Of a DNA stretch of 64,000 bases, positions 27,961 through 36,706 are shown one piece after another (position 1 is the first letter of the stretch; the number at the start of each line of letters is the position of its first letter). The stretch comes from Niveispirillum sp943370215 (GTDB lineage Bacteria; Pseudomonadota; Alphaproteobacteria; Azospirillales; Azospirillaceae). The position numbers were made by a program, and so were the translations under genes. The stretch is from positions 124,001 to 188,000 of the forward strand of contig CALRQC020000003.1 of assembly GCA_943370215.1 (NCBI GenBank), written 5' to 3'. The notes under the pieces were generated by a model. It saw only the letters and a program-made list of their open reading frames with translations, was not told where the DNA came from and did not search any database.

Positions 27961-28033
27961 CCGTCATTCCCGCGAAGGCGGGAATCCATACGACAGCGCG
28001 GATTTTGGATTCCCGCCTTCGCGGGAATGACGG
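27961..28033. repeat. Palindromic intergenic repeat, ATTCCCGC family
   Basis: Two inverted halves, CCGTCATTCCCGCG... and ...CGCGGGAATGACGG, are separated by about 20 bp of unrelated sequence. The same family forms the cores at 14126-14198 and 29032-29061 and recurs at 51314-51420. To the right, CAGACGC (28092-28098) followed by TCA (the stop codon of the MOSC gene) resembles the right end of MITE 1, so this may be a decayed MITE whose left end is no longer recognisable. Confidence 0.7.
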
Positions 28034-28098
28034 CGGTGAAGCGTTAGTGACGTTGCTGAACGCTGGGTCGGGGGTAAAGCACCCCAGGAAACAGACGC

Positions 28099-28863
28099 TC
28101 AGTCCAGAACGCGTACCGGGTCACCCGCCGTCACGGTGCCGCCTTCCACCACCATGGCATAGACACCGCAGATGACATGGTTGAAGCCGGTCTTCAGTGC
28201 CTTGATCAGCGGCATGTCGCGTTCACCGGTGCTGGGATTGACCTCCACCGCCGCGCAGCGGGTGATGGTCTTGAACACCTCCAGCACCGTATCGCCGATG
28301 GCGATGCGCTTGCCCACCCACTGCATCTCCGCCCAGGCCGGCAGGCCCGCCAGATGCAGATTGCCGCGAAAACGCAGCGGATCGACCGGGGCCTGGGTGA
28401 CGCGGCCAATATCCTTCACGCTGGCCAGATTGATCAGGGAAACGGCCTTTTCCGGAATGTCGGTGAAATTATGCGCTGCCGACTCCACTAGCTTATAGGG
28501 GCCGGGGGCGGTACTGCCATCCATATAGGCGGACAGGAACTGATCGATCAGCATCCTGCCGGTCGGCGTATCGATCCGCCCGCGCGCCACCGGCTTGCCC
28601 GCCCGGTTCAGCACCAGTTGGCAGGTGGCCGAATCATAGGTTGCCACCAGGGTGGCCAGTTTCTCATCCCGCACCAGGGCCAGAAAGTTGGTTTTCGGCT
28701 TCCAGGCTGGGGCCGTGGCGTCGAAATTGCTGGCCCGGTGCAGGATGGCGAAACGCCGATCCTGCGGCAGGCATTCCCCCGGTGACAGGGAAACGCTGTC
28801 CAGCTTTTGGGCGGACAGGCTCTTGACCGGGTAATAATGGATGGCGTCGAGGGTCACAGACAT
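28099..28863 (-). CDS. MOSC domain protein (molybdenum cofactor-binding family)
   Basis: This 254-residue protein has an N-terminal MOSC_N beta-barrel (VTLDAIHYYPVKSLSAQKLD) and a C-terminal MOSC domain with DPLRFRGNLHL and the conserved cysteine region KTITRCAAVEVNPSTGERD. That cysteine can bind the sulfurated molybdenum cofactor. Relatives include YcbX and YiiM, which reduce N-hydroxylated compounds, and the C-terminal domain of eukaryotic Moco sulfurases. The start at ATG 28863 is preferred; a GTG lies three codons upstream. It is a single gene with no obvious operon partner. Confidence 0.88.
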   Translation of the reverse strand: MSVTLDAIHYYPVKSLSAQKLDSVSLSPGECLPQDRRFAILHRASNFDATAPAWKPKTNFLALVRDEKLATLVATYDSATCQLVLNRAGKPVARGRIDTPTGRMLIDQFLSAYMDGSTAPGPYKLVESAAHNFTDIPEKAVSLINLASVKDIGRVTQAPVDPLRFRGNLHLAGLPAWAEMQWVGKRIAIGDTVLEVFKTITRCAAVEVNPSTGERDMPLIKALKTGFNHVICGVYAMVVEGGTVTAGDPVRVLD

Positions 28864-28981
28864 GATGAACACAGCTTAAGCGGGCGGGCGGGGCGCTTGT
28901 CAATCGTACCGTTGGACAATGAACGGTTGGTTACGATGGAATTTCCAAAAAGATAAAGCGCCCCCGCCCGCCATTGCCTTA

Positions 28982-29102
28982 GAGTCTGTCCGGAAAGTTA
29001 TCCCGCTTTTCGAAGCCTTGCCCTTTCCCTACCGTCATTCCCGCGAAGGCGGGAATGACGGTTAAGGTATTGGAAAATAATTGAAAGCCCTTGGACGGAC
29101 TC
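28982..29102. mobile_element. MITE-like element 2 (TSD TTA)
   Basis: The element is 121 bp. It has ends GAGTCTGTCC and the complement of GAGTCCGTCC, flanked by TTA at 28979-28981 and 29103-29105. It is an inverted copy of element 1 with a shorter centre (a single CATTCCCGCGAAGGCGGGAATG palindrome instead of a spaced pair). The right TTA is the TAA stop codon of the PPK2 gene read on the minus strand, so insertion again preserved a stop codon. No coding capacity. Confidence 0.75.
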
Positions 29103-29897
29103 TTACCCCAGCAGGGTCTCCGCCTCGCGTAGGAACGCCTCGTCCAGGGTGGGCGGGGAAGTGTCCACCCCTTCCGACAGCCGCGCCACCACCTGGCGCA
29201 GCACCTCCACCCGCGCATACCATTTGGCGTCGGCCGGGATCAGGTGCCAGGGCGCTTGTTTGGTATGGGTGCGGTCGAACATCTGGTTGGTCGCCAGCTC
29301 ATATTGCGGGCGCCGGGCGCGGTTGCGCAAATCTTCAGAGGTCAGCTTCCAGCGCTTATAGGGATTGTGCAGCCGTTCACGGAAGCGGCGGCGCTGTTCA
29401 TCCTCGCTGATATGCAAGAACAGCTTCACGATCCGCACGCCATCATCGATCAACAACCGCTCAAACTCGTTGATCTCATCATAGGCGCGCTGCCATTCCG
29501 ACGGTTTGGCAAAGCCTTCCACCCGTTCCACCAGCACCCGGCCGTACCAGGAGCGGTCGAAAATGGCGAAGGTGCCGGGTTCCGGTAGGCGCTGCCAGAA
29601 GCGCCACAGATAATGCCGGCCCTGTTCCTGGGGCAGTGGGGCGGCAATGGGCCAGACATGGGCGCCGCGCGGGTCCAGTGTTTCGGTCAGCCGGCGGATA
29701 GCACCACCCTTGCCGGCGGCGTCCCAGCCTTCAAACACCAGAATGGCGCGCCGCTTGGAATGCCAATAGGCCTGCTGGACATGCATCACCTGTTCCTGCA
29801 GGGATTCCAGCTCCTTCAGATAGGCGGCCTTGTCGACGAACCGGTGCTCTTTCATGTCCAGCTTGTCGAGATGGGGGGCGGCGTGACTATTTCCCAT
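29103..29897 (-). CDS. ppk2: PPK2-family polyphosphate kinase
   Basis: PPK2 enzymes move phosphate between polyphosphate and nucleotides (NDP to NTP, or AMP to ADP, depending on class). The 264-residue product has the Walker A-like AILVFEGWDAAGKGGAIRR, the conserved FDRSWYGRVLVERVEG with the lid-proximal arginines, and a C-terminal KYARVEVLRQVV-like segment (here WYARVEVLRQVV). The NMP/NDP preference cannot be fixed from these motifs alone. ATG at 29897 is the chosen start (a GGGAG site lies upstream); ATG at 29855 is possible. Its TAA stop is part of the MITE 2 target duplication. It is divergent from the M3 peptidase gene. Confidence 0.9.
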   Translation of the reverse strand: MGNSHAAPHLDKLDMKEHRFVDKAAYLKELESLQEQVMHVQQAYWHSKRRAILVFEGWDAAGKGGAIRRLTETLDPRGAHVWPIAAPLPQEQGRHYLWRFWQRLPEPGTFAIFDRSWYGRVLVERVEGFAKPSEWQRAYDEINEFERLLIDDGVRIVKLFLHISEDEQRRRFRERLHNPYKRWKLTSEDLRNRARRPQYELATNQMFDRTHTKQAPWHLIPADAKWYARVEVLRQVVARLSEGVDTSPPTLDEAFLREAETLLG

Positions 29898-30060
29898 GGC
29901 GGGTGGAACTCCCTTCAGCGATGACCCAGGTTGGCGCAGGTGCAACCGTATCTCTATTGTAACGATTTGGTTTCAGGCCTTGCCATGGAAAGCGGCATGG
30001 CCGACCCATGGAAATTCGGCAATCCAAGGGGCAAAAGCCCTGGCAAAAAGGAACGGCACG

Positions 30061-32235
30061 TTGAAAAGCTTCTTGATGGCGGGGGCTTCGGCCCTGATCC
30101 TCTCCCTGTCCGGCGCCATGGTCCCTGCGGCGCTGGCGGCAGACACACCGACCCAGATGGCACAGGCTGACAAGGCGAAGATGAGCGAGAATCCCTTCTT
30201 CCAGGAATGGAAAACCCCCTTCGGCGTTCCGCCGTTCGATGCCATCAAGCCGGCCCATTTCCGCCCGGCCTTTGAAAAGGGCATGGCCGACCAGTTGGTC
30301 GAGATCAAGGCCATCACCGATACCAAGGCGGCCCCCACCTTCGCCAATACCATCGACGCGATGGAAAAGAGCGGCCAGTTGCTGGACCGCGTGTCGGCCG
30401 TCTTCTCCAACCTGACCTCGTCCAACACCAATGACGAGTTGGACAAGATCCAGCGTGACATGGCGCCGCTGCTGGCGGCCCATGGCAATGCCATCAACCT
30501 GAATGCCACCCTGTTCCAGCGGATCAGCACGCTGTACAAGCAGCGCGACCAGTTGAAGCTGACGCCGGAACAGTCCCGCGTGCTGGAACGCTATTATCTG
30601 GGCTTCGTGCGCGCCGGCGCCGAGCTGCAGGGCGCGCAGCGGGAGCGGATGGCCGCCATCCTGGAACGGCTGGCCGTGCTGTCCACCAAGTTCAGCCAGA
30701 ATGTGCTGGCAGATGAAAAGGGTTACAAGCTGGTGCTGACGGCCAAGGAACAGTTGGTCGGCCTGCCCGAATTCGTGGTGGCCGCCGCGTCGCAGGCGGC
30801 CAAGGACCGGGGCGAAGCTGGCAAGTACGTCATCACCCTGTCGCGTTCGTCGATTGAGCCGTTCCTGACCTTCTCCGACAACCGGGCCCTGCGCGAGCAG
30901 GCCTGGAAGGCCTGGATCGCCCGTGGCGACAATGGCGATGAGCATGACAACAATGCCGTCATCACGGAGATCGTGCAGTTGCGCATCGAGCGCGCCAACC
31001 TGCTGGGCTACAAGACATTTGCGGAATATAAGCTGGCCGACACCATGGCCAAGAATCCCCAGGCCGTGAGCGACCTGCTGCTGCAGGTCTGGGAACCGGC
31101 CAAGCTGCGCGCCGCCGAGGAACGCGACGAGATGCAGAAGCTGGCCGCCAAGGAAGGCCAGAATATCCAGATCGAGCCGTGGGACTGGTATTATTATGCG
31201 GAGAAGGTCCGTAAGGCCAAGTACGACCTGAACGAAGAAGAGATCAAGCCGTACTTCCAGTTGGACAAGATGGTGGAGGCGATGTTCTACACCGCCAACC
31301 GCCTGTTCGGCGTCACCTTCACGGAGCTGAAGGGCGTGCCGACCTATCATCCCGACGTCAAGGTCTATGAGGCCAAGGACAAGGATGGCAAGCATCTGGC
31401 CGTCTTCTACAGCGACAATTTCGCCCGCCCGTCCAAGCGGTCCGGCGCCTGGATGTCGTCCCTGCGCTCGCAGGAGAAGCTGTCGGGCGATATCCGCCCG
31501 ATCGTGCTGAACAACAACAACTTCGCCAAGGGGGCCGAGGGCCAGCCGACCCTGCTGTCCTTTGACGATGCCACCACCCTGTTCCACGAATTCGGCCATG
31601 GCCTGCATGGCATGTTGTCGAACGTGACCTATCCGCAGGTCTCCGGCACCGGCGTGCTGCGTGATTTCGTGGAATTCCCCAGCCAGGTGCTGGAACATTG
31701 GGTGGCGGAACCGCAGATCCTGCAGAAATTCGCCGTGCATTATAAGACGGGCAAGCCGATCCCGAAGGAACTGCTGGACAAGATCATTGCGTCCCAGACC
31801 TTCAACCAGGGCTTCGCCACGGTGTCCTACACCTCGTCCGCCCTGGTCGATCTGGCCTATCACAGCCTGACCGATGCCAAGGGCCTGAACCCGGACACGT
31901 TTGAGCGGGAGACGCTGACCAAGCTGGGGATGCCGAAGGAAATCGTCATGCGGCACCGCAGCCCGCATTTCAGCCACATCTTCTCCGGTGACGGCTATTC
32001 GTCGGGCTATTACAGCTATATGTGGGCGGAAGTGCTGGATGCTGACGGCTTCAACGCCTTCAAGGAAGCCGGCGACATTTTCGACCCGACCCTGTCCAAG
32101 AAGCTGCTGGAGAATGTCTATTCCGCCGGCGGTTCGCGTGACCCGATGGAGGCCTATATCGGCTTCCGGGGTCGCGCACCCAAGGTGGATGCGCTGCTGA
32201 AGAATCGCGGCCTGCTGGATAACCGCGTGAACTGA
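30061..32235 (+). CDS. dcp: M3-family zinc metallopeptidase (peptidyl-dipeptidase Dcp type)
   Basis: This is a 724-residue exported peptidase. It starts with a signal peptide (KSFLMAGASALILSLSGAMV, cleavage near ALAAD). Its zinc motif is TLFHEFGHGLHGML with H509-E-F-G-H, and the third ligand region is FVEFPSQVLEHW. M3 enzymes of the Dcp branch remove C-terminal dipeptides from oligopeptides. I chose TTG at 30061 because AAAAGGAA lies 8 nt upstream and the signal peptide begins there; ATG at 30076 is an alternative. The longer frame from 29896 has no sensible N-terminus. It shares a divergent promoter region with ppk2. Confidence 0.9.
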   Translation: MKSFLMAGASALILSLSGAMVPAALAADTPTQMAQADKAKMSENPFFQEWKTPFGVPPFDAIKPAHFRPAFEKGMADQLVEIKAITDTKAAPTFANTIDAMEKSGQLLDRVSAVFSNLTSSNTNDELDKIQRDMAPLLAAHGNAINLNATLFQRISTLYKQRDQLKLTPEQSRVLERYYLGFVRAGAELQGAQRERMAAILERLAVLSTKFSQNVLADEKGYKLVLTAKEQLVGLPEFVVAAASQAAKDRGEAGKYVITLSRSSIEPFLTFSDNRALREQAWKAWIARGDNGDEHDNNAVITEIVQLRIERANLLGYKTFAEYKLADTMAKNPQAVSDLLLQVWEPAKLRAAEERDEMQKLAAKEGQNIQIEPWDWYYYAEKVRKAKYDLNEEEIKPYFQLDKMVEAMFYTANRLFGVTFTELKGVPTYHPDVKVYEAKDKDGKHLAVFYSDNFARPSKRSGAWMSSLRSQEKLSGDIRPIVLNNNNFAKGAEGQPTLLSFDDATTLFHEFGHGLHGMLSNVTYPQVSGTGVLRDFVEFPSQVLEHWVAEPQILQKFAVHYKTGKPIPKELLDKIIASQTFNQGFATVSYTSSALVDLAYHSLTDAKGLNPDTFERETLTKLGMPKEIVMRHRSPHFSHIFSGDGYSSGYYSYMWAEVLDADGFNAFKEAGDIFDPTLSKKLLENVYSAGGSRDPMEAYIGFRGRAPKVDALLKNRGLLDNRVN

Positions 32236-32258
32236 TACCCGCGGTTTGCCTTACCAAG

Positions 32259-32286
32259 AACGGCCGGGGCGTGAGCCCCGGCCGTT
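32259..32286. terminator. Stem-loop between convergent dcp and maoC
   Basis: A perfect 12-bp stem (AACGGCCGGGGC and its complement) has loop GTGA. A short T-run is included in the base of the stem. It probably ends transcription in both directions. Confidence 0.7.
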
Positions 32287-32310
32287 TGCCGTATCGCTGC
32301 TTTCTTCGCT

Positions 32311-32781
32311 TCAGGTGCCGGGCACCACCACCATGATCAGCCAGTCGGCGACCAGTGCCGGCTTTGGGTCCGCGTCGATTTCCATGCTGGCGCTATAGCG
32401 CAGCATATGCTGGCCATTGCCCCTGGCTTCCAGCCCGGCAAGGGTGAAGCGGCCGCGCACGCGCGCACCACTGCGCACCGGGGCCAGAAAACGCAGTTTG
32501 TCGAAGCCGTAATTCATGCTCATGACCATGCCGGTGGGCAAGGGGATGGTCTCCATTCCCATGCCGCCCAGCAGGGACAGGGTCAGGAAGCCATGGGCGA
32601 TGGTGCCGCCCAGCGGTGTTTGGGCCGCCCGCACCGGATCGACATGGATGAATTGTCGGTCCCCCGTCAGATCGGCGAATCGGTCGATCATCGCCTGATC
32701 GACCGTCACCCAGTCCGATACCCCGACTTGCTGACCGACCAGGCCCGGATAATCGGCCAAGGGAATAACCGGTGCTGCCAT
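32311..32781 (-). CDS. MaoC-like hot-dog-fold dehydratase
   Basis: This 156-residue protein matches the (R)-specific enoyl-CoA hydratase/MaoC family. DRFADLTGDRQFIHVDP carries the catalytic Asp and His (D-x4-H motif), and GGTIAHGFLTLSLLGGM is the hydratase motif 2. Such enzymes hydrate trans-2-enoyl-CoA to (R)-3-hydroxyacyl-CoA, often for polyhydroxyalkanoate synthesis or breakdown of odd substrates. The ATG at 32781 follows a G-rich ribosome site. It is alone on its strand, with LapA upstream by 75 bp. Confidence 0.9.
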   Translation of the reverse strand: MAAPVIPLADYPGLVGQQVGVSDWVTVDQAMIDRFADLTGDRQFIHVDPVRAAQTPLGGTIAHGFLTLSLLGGMGMETIPLPTGMVMSMNYGFDKLRFLAPVRSGARVRGRFTLAGLEARGNGQHMLRYSASMEIDADPKPALVADWLIMVVVPGT

Positions 32782-32855
32782 GACGCCCCCTTTTTAAACA
32801 TCCGTTTGATTTAGGTCGCACTATGACCTGAAAACGGGCGGGGCGGAAAGGGGGA

Positions 32856-33185
32856 TCAGGTGCGCGGCAAGGTCTGGCCGATGGGGGCATCGGCAGTGCC
32901 GGCCGTCTTCTCCGCCCGCAGCAGGTCCAGTTCCTTTTGCAGCTTGTCAGCCCGGCTCTGATGCTTGCGTTCGGCCTTGCGGTGGCCGTGCTGGCCGATC
33001 CACACCGTCATGCCCCCCAGCAGAAAGCCAAGGACCAGTGTCACCAGCACCAGCGCGAAGGCTGGGGCCTCCACGAAAAAGGGCAGCGGCCAGAGGCTGA
33101 GCTGCACCGGGGTCAGGTTGGAGATGGCAAAGGAAATGGCGATGACTGCCAGCGGCAGGGTGACGATCCAGGAAAGATAACGCAC
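32856..33185 (-). CDS. LapA-domain (DUF1049) inner-membrane protein
   Basis: This 109-residue protein has two hydrophobic helices (YLSWIVTLPLAVIAISFAIS and ALVLVTLVLGFLLGGMTVWI) with LTPVQLSLWPLPF between them, the typical LapA layout. A short basic, coiled-coil-like C-terminus follows (ERKHQSRADKLQKELDLLRAEK). The E. coli relatives LapA and LapB help control lipopolysaccharide synthesis. The start is GTG at 33185, chosen because it begins at the conserved VRYLSWIV and has GGGGAG upstream; the frame continues further but without family sequence. ihfB, often next to lapA, is elsewhere in this genome region. Confidence 0.82.
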   Translation of the reverse strand: MRYLSWIVTLPLAVIAISFAISNLTPVQLSLWPLPFFVEAPAFALVLVTLVLGFLLGGMTVWIGQHGHRKAERKHQSRADKLQKELDLLRAEKTAGTADAPIGQTLPRT

Positions 33186-33344
33186 GGGTTCTTGCTCCCC
33201 TTTTTGACGCGGCCGGACGGAAGGCCAAAAAAATACGGCCCCGAGCATAACGCCGGGGCCGTGGAAAGTTTCCAGGAAATACGCTCGGTACGGAGACAAC
33301 CGGCATATCCCGGTCAATGCCGCCCATGGGGGACAGGCGGATTG

Positions 33345-33485
33345 TCACATGATCGCCGCGCCAATCAGCAGGGCGAAAGACAGACCAAGCAGGGCGGTGG
33401 AGATGCGTTCCAAGCGCTCCAGGCGCTCACGGGCCTGGCGCAGCGAGCTGGTGATTTCAGTATAGGCATAAGCATGACGACGCAT
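33345..33485 (-). CDS. Small single-pass membrane protein (46 residues)
   Basis: MRRHAYAYTEITSSLRQARE begins a short basic, amphipathic stretch, followed by one hydrophobic helix ISTALLGLSFALLIGAAIM that ends the protein. The ATG at 33485 has a near-perfect ribosome site (GGGAGG, 6 nt upstream), which is the main evidence that it is translated. The 83 in-frame codons upstream are not protein-like. I do not recognise a family. It lies alone between metW and lapA on the minus strand. Confidence 0.6.
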   Translation of the reverse strand: MRRHAYAYTEITSSLRQARERLERLERISTALLGLSFALLIGAAIM

Positions 33486-33691
33486 CTGGACCTCCCTTAC
33501 ATCCCACCATCGCGGGTGCAACCGGCGATGGCGTGAGATACATGGCGGTCCGGTCACAGGTGGGTGGGGAGTTGCTGGGGGGCCTAACTTGTCATCCAAC
33601 TGCAACCGGACCGTAATGGAACTGTGCGCCCATTCCCGACCCTCGGCAAGGGTTCGAACATGACCTTTTGTATGGACTATACGAAATGATA

Positions 33692-34312
33692 TTATGTGCG
33701 CTGCAACAGGAACAAGGCCTGTTCGCCCCACCAATTGGCCTTTCCGCTATTGGCGGGGGCGTCGATCACTTTCTCATCAGCACCCAGGATCAGGCTGCGT
33801 TCGATGCGGATGCCCATGTCCTGGCACAGCGTCACGAAGTCGCGGATGGTGCAGAAATGGATATTGGGCGTGTTGTACCAATCATAGCCCAGCCGGTCGG
33901 TGACCGGCATCCGCCCCTTCAGCAGCAATTCCATCCGCACCCGCCAATAACCGAAATTGGGCAGGGAGATGATGGCGTGCCGGCCGATGCGCACCAACTG
34001 TTCCAATATCTCCCGCGGCTGGCGGGTGGCCTGCAGGGTCTGTGACAGGATCACGTAATCAAAGCTGTTGGACGGGTAATCCTTCAGGTCGGTGTCGGCG
34101 TCGCCCTGGATGACGGCCAGACCTTGACCGACGCAGCGGCGCACGCCGTCCATCGACAGTTCCAGCCCGCGCCCATCCACCTTCTTGCGATGGACCAGGG
34201 CATAGAGCAGTTCGCCTTCCCCGCAGCCGACATCCAGCACGCGGGCCCCTTCATCCACCCAGGCGGTGATGCTTTCCAGATCGGTGCGGATATGGGGACT
34301 GGAAATTGCCAT
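33692..34312 (-). CDS. metW: Methionine biosynthesis protein MetW
   Basis: MetW is a small methyltransferase-fold protein that works with MetX in homoserine acetylation and is essential for MetX activity in several bacteria. The 206-residue product has the SAM-binding motif VLDVGCGEGELL and the family-typical segments NSFDYVILSQTLQATRQP and LPNFGYWRVRMELLLKGRMP. It starts 3 bp after the metX stop codon, so the two genes form a tightly coupled operon. The ending GEQALFLLQRT is also typical of the family. Confidence 0.95.
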   Translation of the reverse strand: MAISSPHIRTDLESITAWVDEGARVLDVGCGEGELLYALVHRKKVDGRGLELSMDGVRRCVGQGLAVIQGDADTDLKDYPSNSFDYVILSQTLQATRQPREILEQLVRIGRHAIISLPNFGYWRVRMELLLKGRMPVTDRLGYDWYNTPNIHFCTIRDFVTLCQDMGIRIERSLILGADEKVIDAPANSGKANWWGEQALFLLQRT

Positions 34313-34315
34313 GGT

Positions 34316-35536
34316 TCAGGCCCCCTTGGCCGTGCTGGTCAGGCCGCGCCGCTGGGCGTTGCCTTCAATGAAACCGCGCGCGACCTGATAGAATTCCGGC
34401 TCGTCCAGCAGGAAGGCATCGTGGCCCTTGTCGGTCTCCACCTCCACAAAGCTGACATTGGCCGCCACCGCGTTCAGCGCGTGCACCACGGCACGGCTTT
34501 CGCTGGTGGGGAACAGCCAGTCGCTGGAGAAACTGATCAGGCAGAAACGCACCGGCGTGGGCCGTTCCACCCCGTCCGCCCCCTTCACCCGGAAGGCATT
34601 GGCCAACACCCCGCCATGGTCGGCGGCCAGATCGAAATAATCCATGGCGCGGGTGATATAGAGATATGAGTTGGCGTCGAACCGCTCAACAAAGCTGATG
34701 CCCTGGTGGCGCAGATAGCTTTCCACCTGGAAATCCGCATCGAAGCCGAAGGTGATGGCGGCCCGGTTCTGCAGATTGCGCCCGAATTTCCGGTGCAGGG
34801 CCGGTTCTGACAGATAGGTGATGTGGGCGGCCATGCGGGCCACCGCCAGCCCCTTGGTGGGCCTTGTATTCTGGTTCAGATAGTCCCCGCTGCGCCATTC
34901 CGGGTCGGCCATGATGGCTTGGCGCCCCACCTCATGAAAGGCGATGTTCTGGGCGCTGTGGCGGGCCGCCGTGGCAATGGGCAGGCAGCAATAAACCATT
35001 TCCGGATAGGAGACGGCCCATTGCAGCACCTGCATCCCGCCCATCGACCCGCCGATGACGCAGAACAGTTGGCGGATACCCAGATGCTCCACCAGCATCT
35101 TTTGCGCCCGCACCATGTCGGCGATGGTGATGACGGGGAAGGACAGGCCCCAGGGCTGGCCGGTGGCGGGGTTGATCTCCTTCGGCCCCTCGCTGCCCAG
35201 GCAGCCGCCGATGACGTTGGAGCAGATGACGAAGAATCGGTCAGTATCGATCGGCTTGCCGGGGCCGACCATCAGGTTCCACCAGCCGGGCTTGCCCGTC
35301 ACCGGATGCTTTTCGGCGACGAAGTGATCCCCCGTCAGCGCATGGCAGACCAGCACGGCGTTCGAGCGGTCGGCATTCAGTGTGCCATAGGTCTGAAAGG
35401 CCAGCCGGAAGCAGCCCAGTTCCACCCCGCTATCCAGCAGCAGGGGCGTATCCTTGCCCAGCACAATGGAACGGGCGGGTTCGGCCGGGCCACAATCGCG
35501 GAAAAGGGCGGACGTTTCAGTCACCGGGCGTTCCAT
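34316..35536 (-). CDS. metX: Homoserine O-acetyltransferase
   Basis: MetX acetylates L-homoserine with acetyl-CoA, the first committed step toward methionine in this group. The 406-residue alpha/beta-hydrolase-fold protein has the nucleophile elbow CVIGGSMGGMQVLQW, the oxyanion region VLVCHALTGDHF, the aspartate region FSSDWLFPTSESR and the histidine in VETDKGHDAFLLD. ATG at 35536 was chosen because MERPVTETSALF is a normal N-terminus. A TTGACA promoter box lies about 105 bp upstream. I looked for a SAM-II riboswitch in the leader and did not recognise one. It is followed immediately by metW. Confidence 0.96.
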   Translation of the reverse strand: MERPVTETSALFRDCGPAEPARSIVLGKDTPLLLDSGVELGCFRLAFQTYGTLNADRSNAVLVCHALTGDHFVAEKHPVTGKPGWWNLMVGPGKPIDTDRFFVICSNVIGGCLGSEGPKEINPATGQPWGLSFPVITIADMVRAQKMLVEHLGIRQLFCVIGGSMGGMQVLQWAVSYPEMVYCCLPIATAARHSAQNIAFHEVGRQAIMADPEWRSGDYLNQNTRPTKGLAVARMAAHITYLSEPALHRKFGRNLQNRAAITFGFDADFQVESYLRHQGISFVERFDANSYLYITRAMDYFDLAADHGGVLANAFRVKGADGVERPTPVRFCLISFSSDWLFPTSESRAVVHALNAVAANVSFVEVETDKGHDAFLLDEPEFYQVARGFIEGNAQRRGLTSTAKGA

Positions 35537-35617
35537 CGAAGGCGCACGCAAAAAGCGGCGGCGATAACGGTCAAGGTCGGTCGGGCAGGGTACTGCATGG
35601 TTCCGGCCGGGCAAGTA

Positions 35618-35646
35618 GAGCTAGAAAGGGGGGGCACGGGTGTCAA
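35618..35646 (-). promoter_or_regulatory. Probable metXW promoter
   Basis: On the minus strand a perfect TTGACA (35646-35641) is followed after 17 bp by TAGCTC (35623-35618), a weak -10. The box faces metX, whose start is 82 bp further on. The strong -35 in a GC-rich genome is the main support. Confidence 0.4.
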
Positions 35647-35718
35647 TGTTTTCTTTGATTTTGCCGGGGGTGGCGACTACTACTATCCCGCCCTGCACGG
35701 ACGAATTTTCGGCCATCC

Positions 35719-36585
35719 ATGTCCTCGACCCCCACGCTTGACGATTTGCGCCGCGAGATCGATGAGATCGATGCGGCGATTCACGCCCTTTTGCTGCGCC
35801 GCACCGAGGTGGTGCAGGAGGTGGGGCGGGTGAAGCCGCCGGGCCGTCCCTATATCCGCCCCGGGCGGGAGGCGGAGATTGTCCGCAATCTGGTGGCCCG
35901 CCATAGTGGCGCGTTCCCGGTGCAGGCCCTCATCCGCATCTGGCGGGAGATGGTGTCTGCCTTCACCCGCGTTCAGGGCCCGCTGGGCGTCGCCGTGGTC
36001 TGCCCCGATGATCAGCGCAGCCCGCTTTGGGACAATGCGCGCGACCATTTCGGCAGTGCGACCCCGGCCATCGCCGTCAATACCCCCATGGCCGCCTTGC
36101 GCGCCGTGTCAGAGGGGACGGCGACCGTGGCCGTGGTGCCCTGGCCGGAGGAGGATGACAACGACGCCTGGTGGCGTTTCCTCGTCTCCCCCGATCCCAA
36201 GACCCCGCGCATCATTGCCCGCCTGCCTTTCCTGCGCCAGACCGGGCAGCAGGTGGGGCGCGAGGGCGGCGACGCCCTGGTGCTGGCCGCCGTGCCGGCG
36301 GAAGCCACGGGCGATGACCGCACCCTGCTGGCGGTGGAAGTGGGCCAGGATGTCAGCCGGGGCCGGCTGAAGGATGTGCTGGAAGGGGCCGGCTTTGCCA
36401 CCCTGCAACTGCGCACCCACCATCTGCCCGGTGGCGGCGGTGCCGTGCATCTGGTGGAGGTGCAGGGTTTCGTGGCATCCGATGATGCACGGCTGGATGC
36501 GGCAACGCTGAAGCTGGGCGAAAGCGCCACCCGCATGTTGCCCATCGGCGCCTATGCCACCCCCATCACCCTGCCCAAGGGGTGA
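35719..36585 (+). CDS. Chorismate mutase domain protein
   Basis: This 288-residue protein has an N-terminal AroQ-type chorismate mutase of about 90 residues: LDDLRREIDEIDAAIHALLL, RTEVVQEVGRVK and the EAEIVRNLVARHSG helix. The rest, with VAVVCPDDQRSPLWDNA and GTATVAVVPWPEED, resembles the prephenate dehydratase-like periplasmic-binding region plus an ACT-like end, but has lost clear dehydratase motifs. It converts chorismate to prephenate for phenylalanine and tyrosine. The next gene is an aromatic/histidinol-phosphate-type aminotransferase, and a tyrA-like gene follows after an interruption, so this is an aromatic amino acid cluster. It is divergent from metX. Confidence 0.85.
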   Translation: MSSTPTLDDLRREIDEIDAAIHALLLRRTEVVQEVGRVKPPGRPYIRPGREAEIVRNLVARHSGAFPVQALIRIWREMVSAFTRVQGPLGVAVVCPDDQRSPLWDNARDHFGSATPAIAVNTPMAALRAVSEGTATVAVVPWPEEDDNDAWWRFLVSPDPKTPRIIARLPFLRQTGQQVGREGGDALVLAAVPAEATGDDRTLLAVEVGQDVSRGRLKDVLEGAGFATLQLRTHHLPGGGGAVHLVEVQGFVASDDARLDAATLKLGESATRMLPIGAYATPITLPKG

Positions 36586-36706
36586 GGCGGGCGGCGCCCA
36601 CCCCGGCTTTTTCCGGCAATAATCCTCCGCATCAGGTTGGTTTGACGCTTCTTTAAGGGTGGTTCCCGGTGAGCCGGCAACCACCCTCATCAGCGAAGGT
36701 GCCCCT

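Noticed and set aside
35537..35720. SAM-II riboswitch upstream of metX
   Set aside because: I looked for the conserved pseudoknot elements, including the GCTAAA segment, and did not find them; a covariance search would be decisive.
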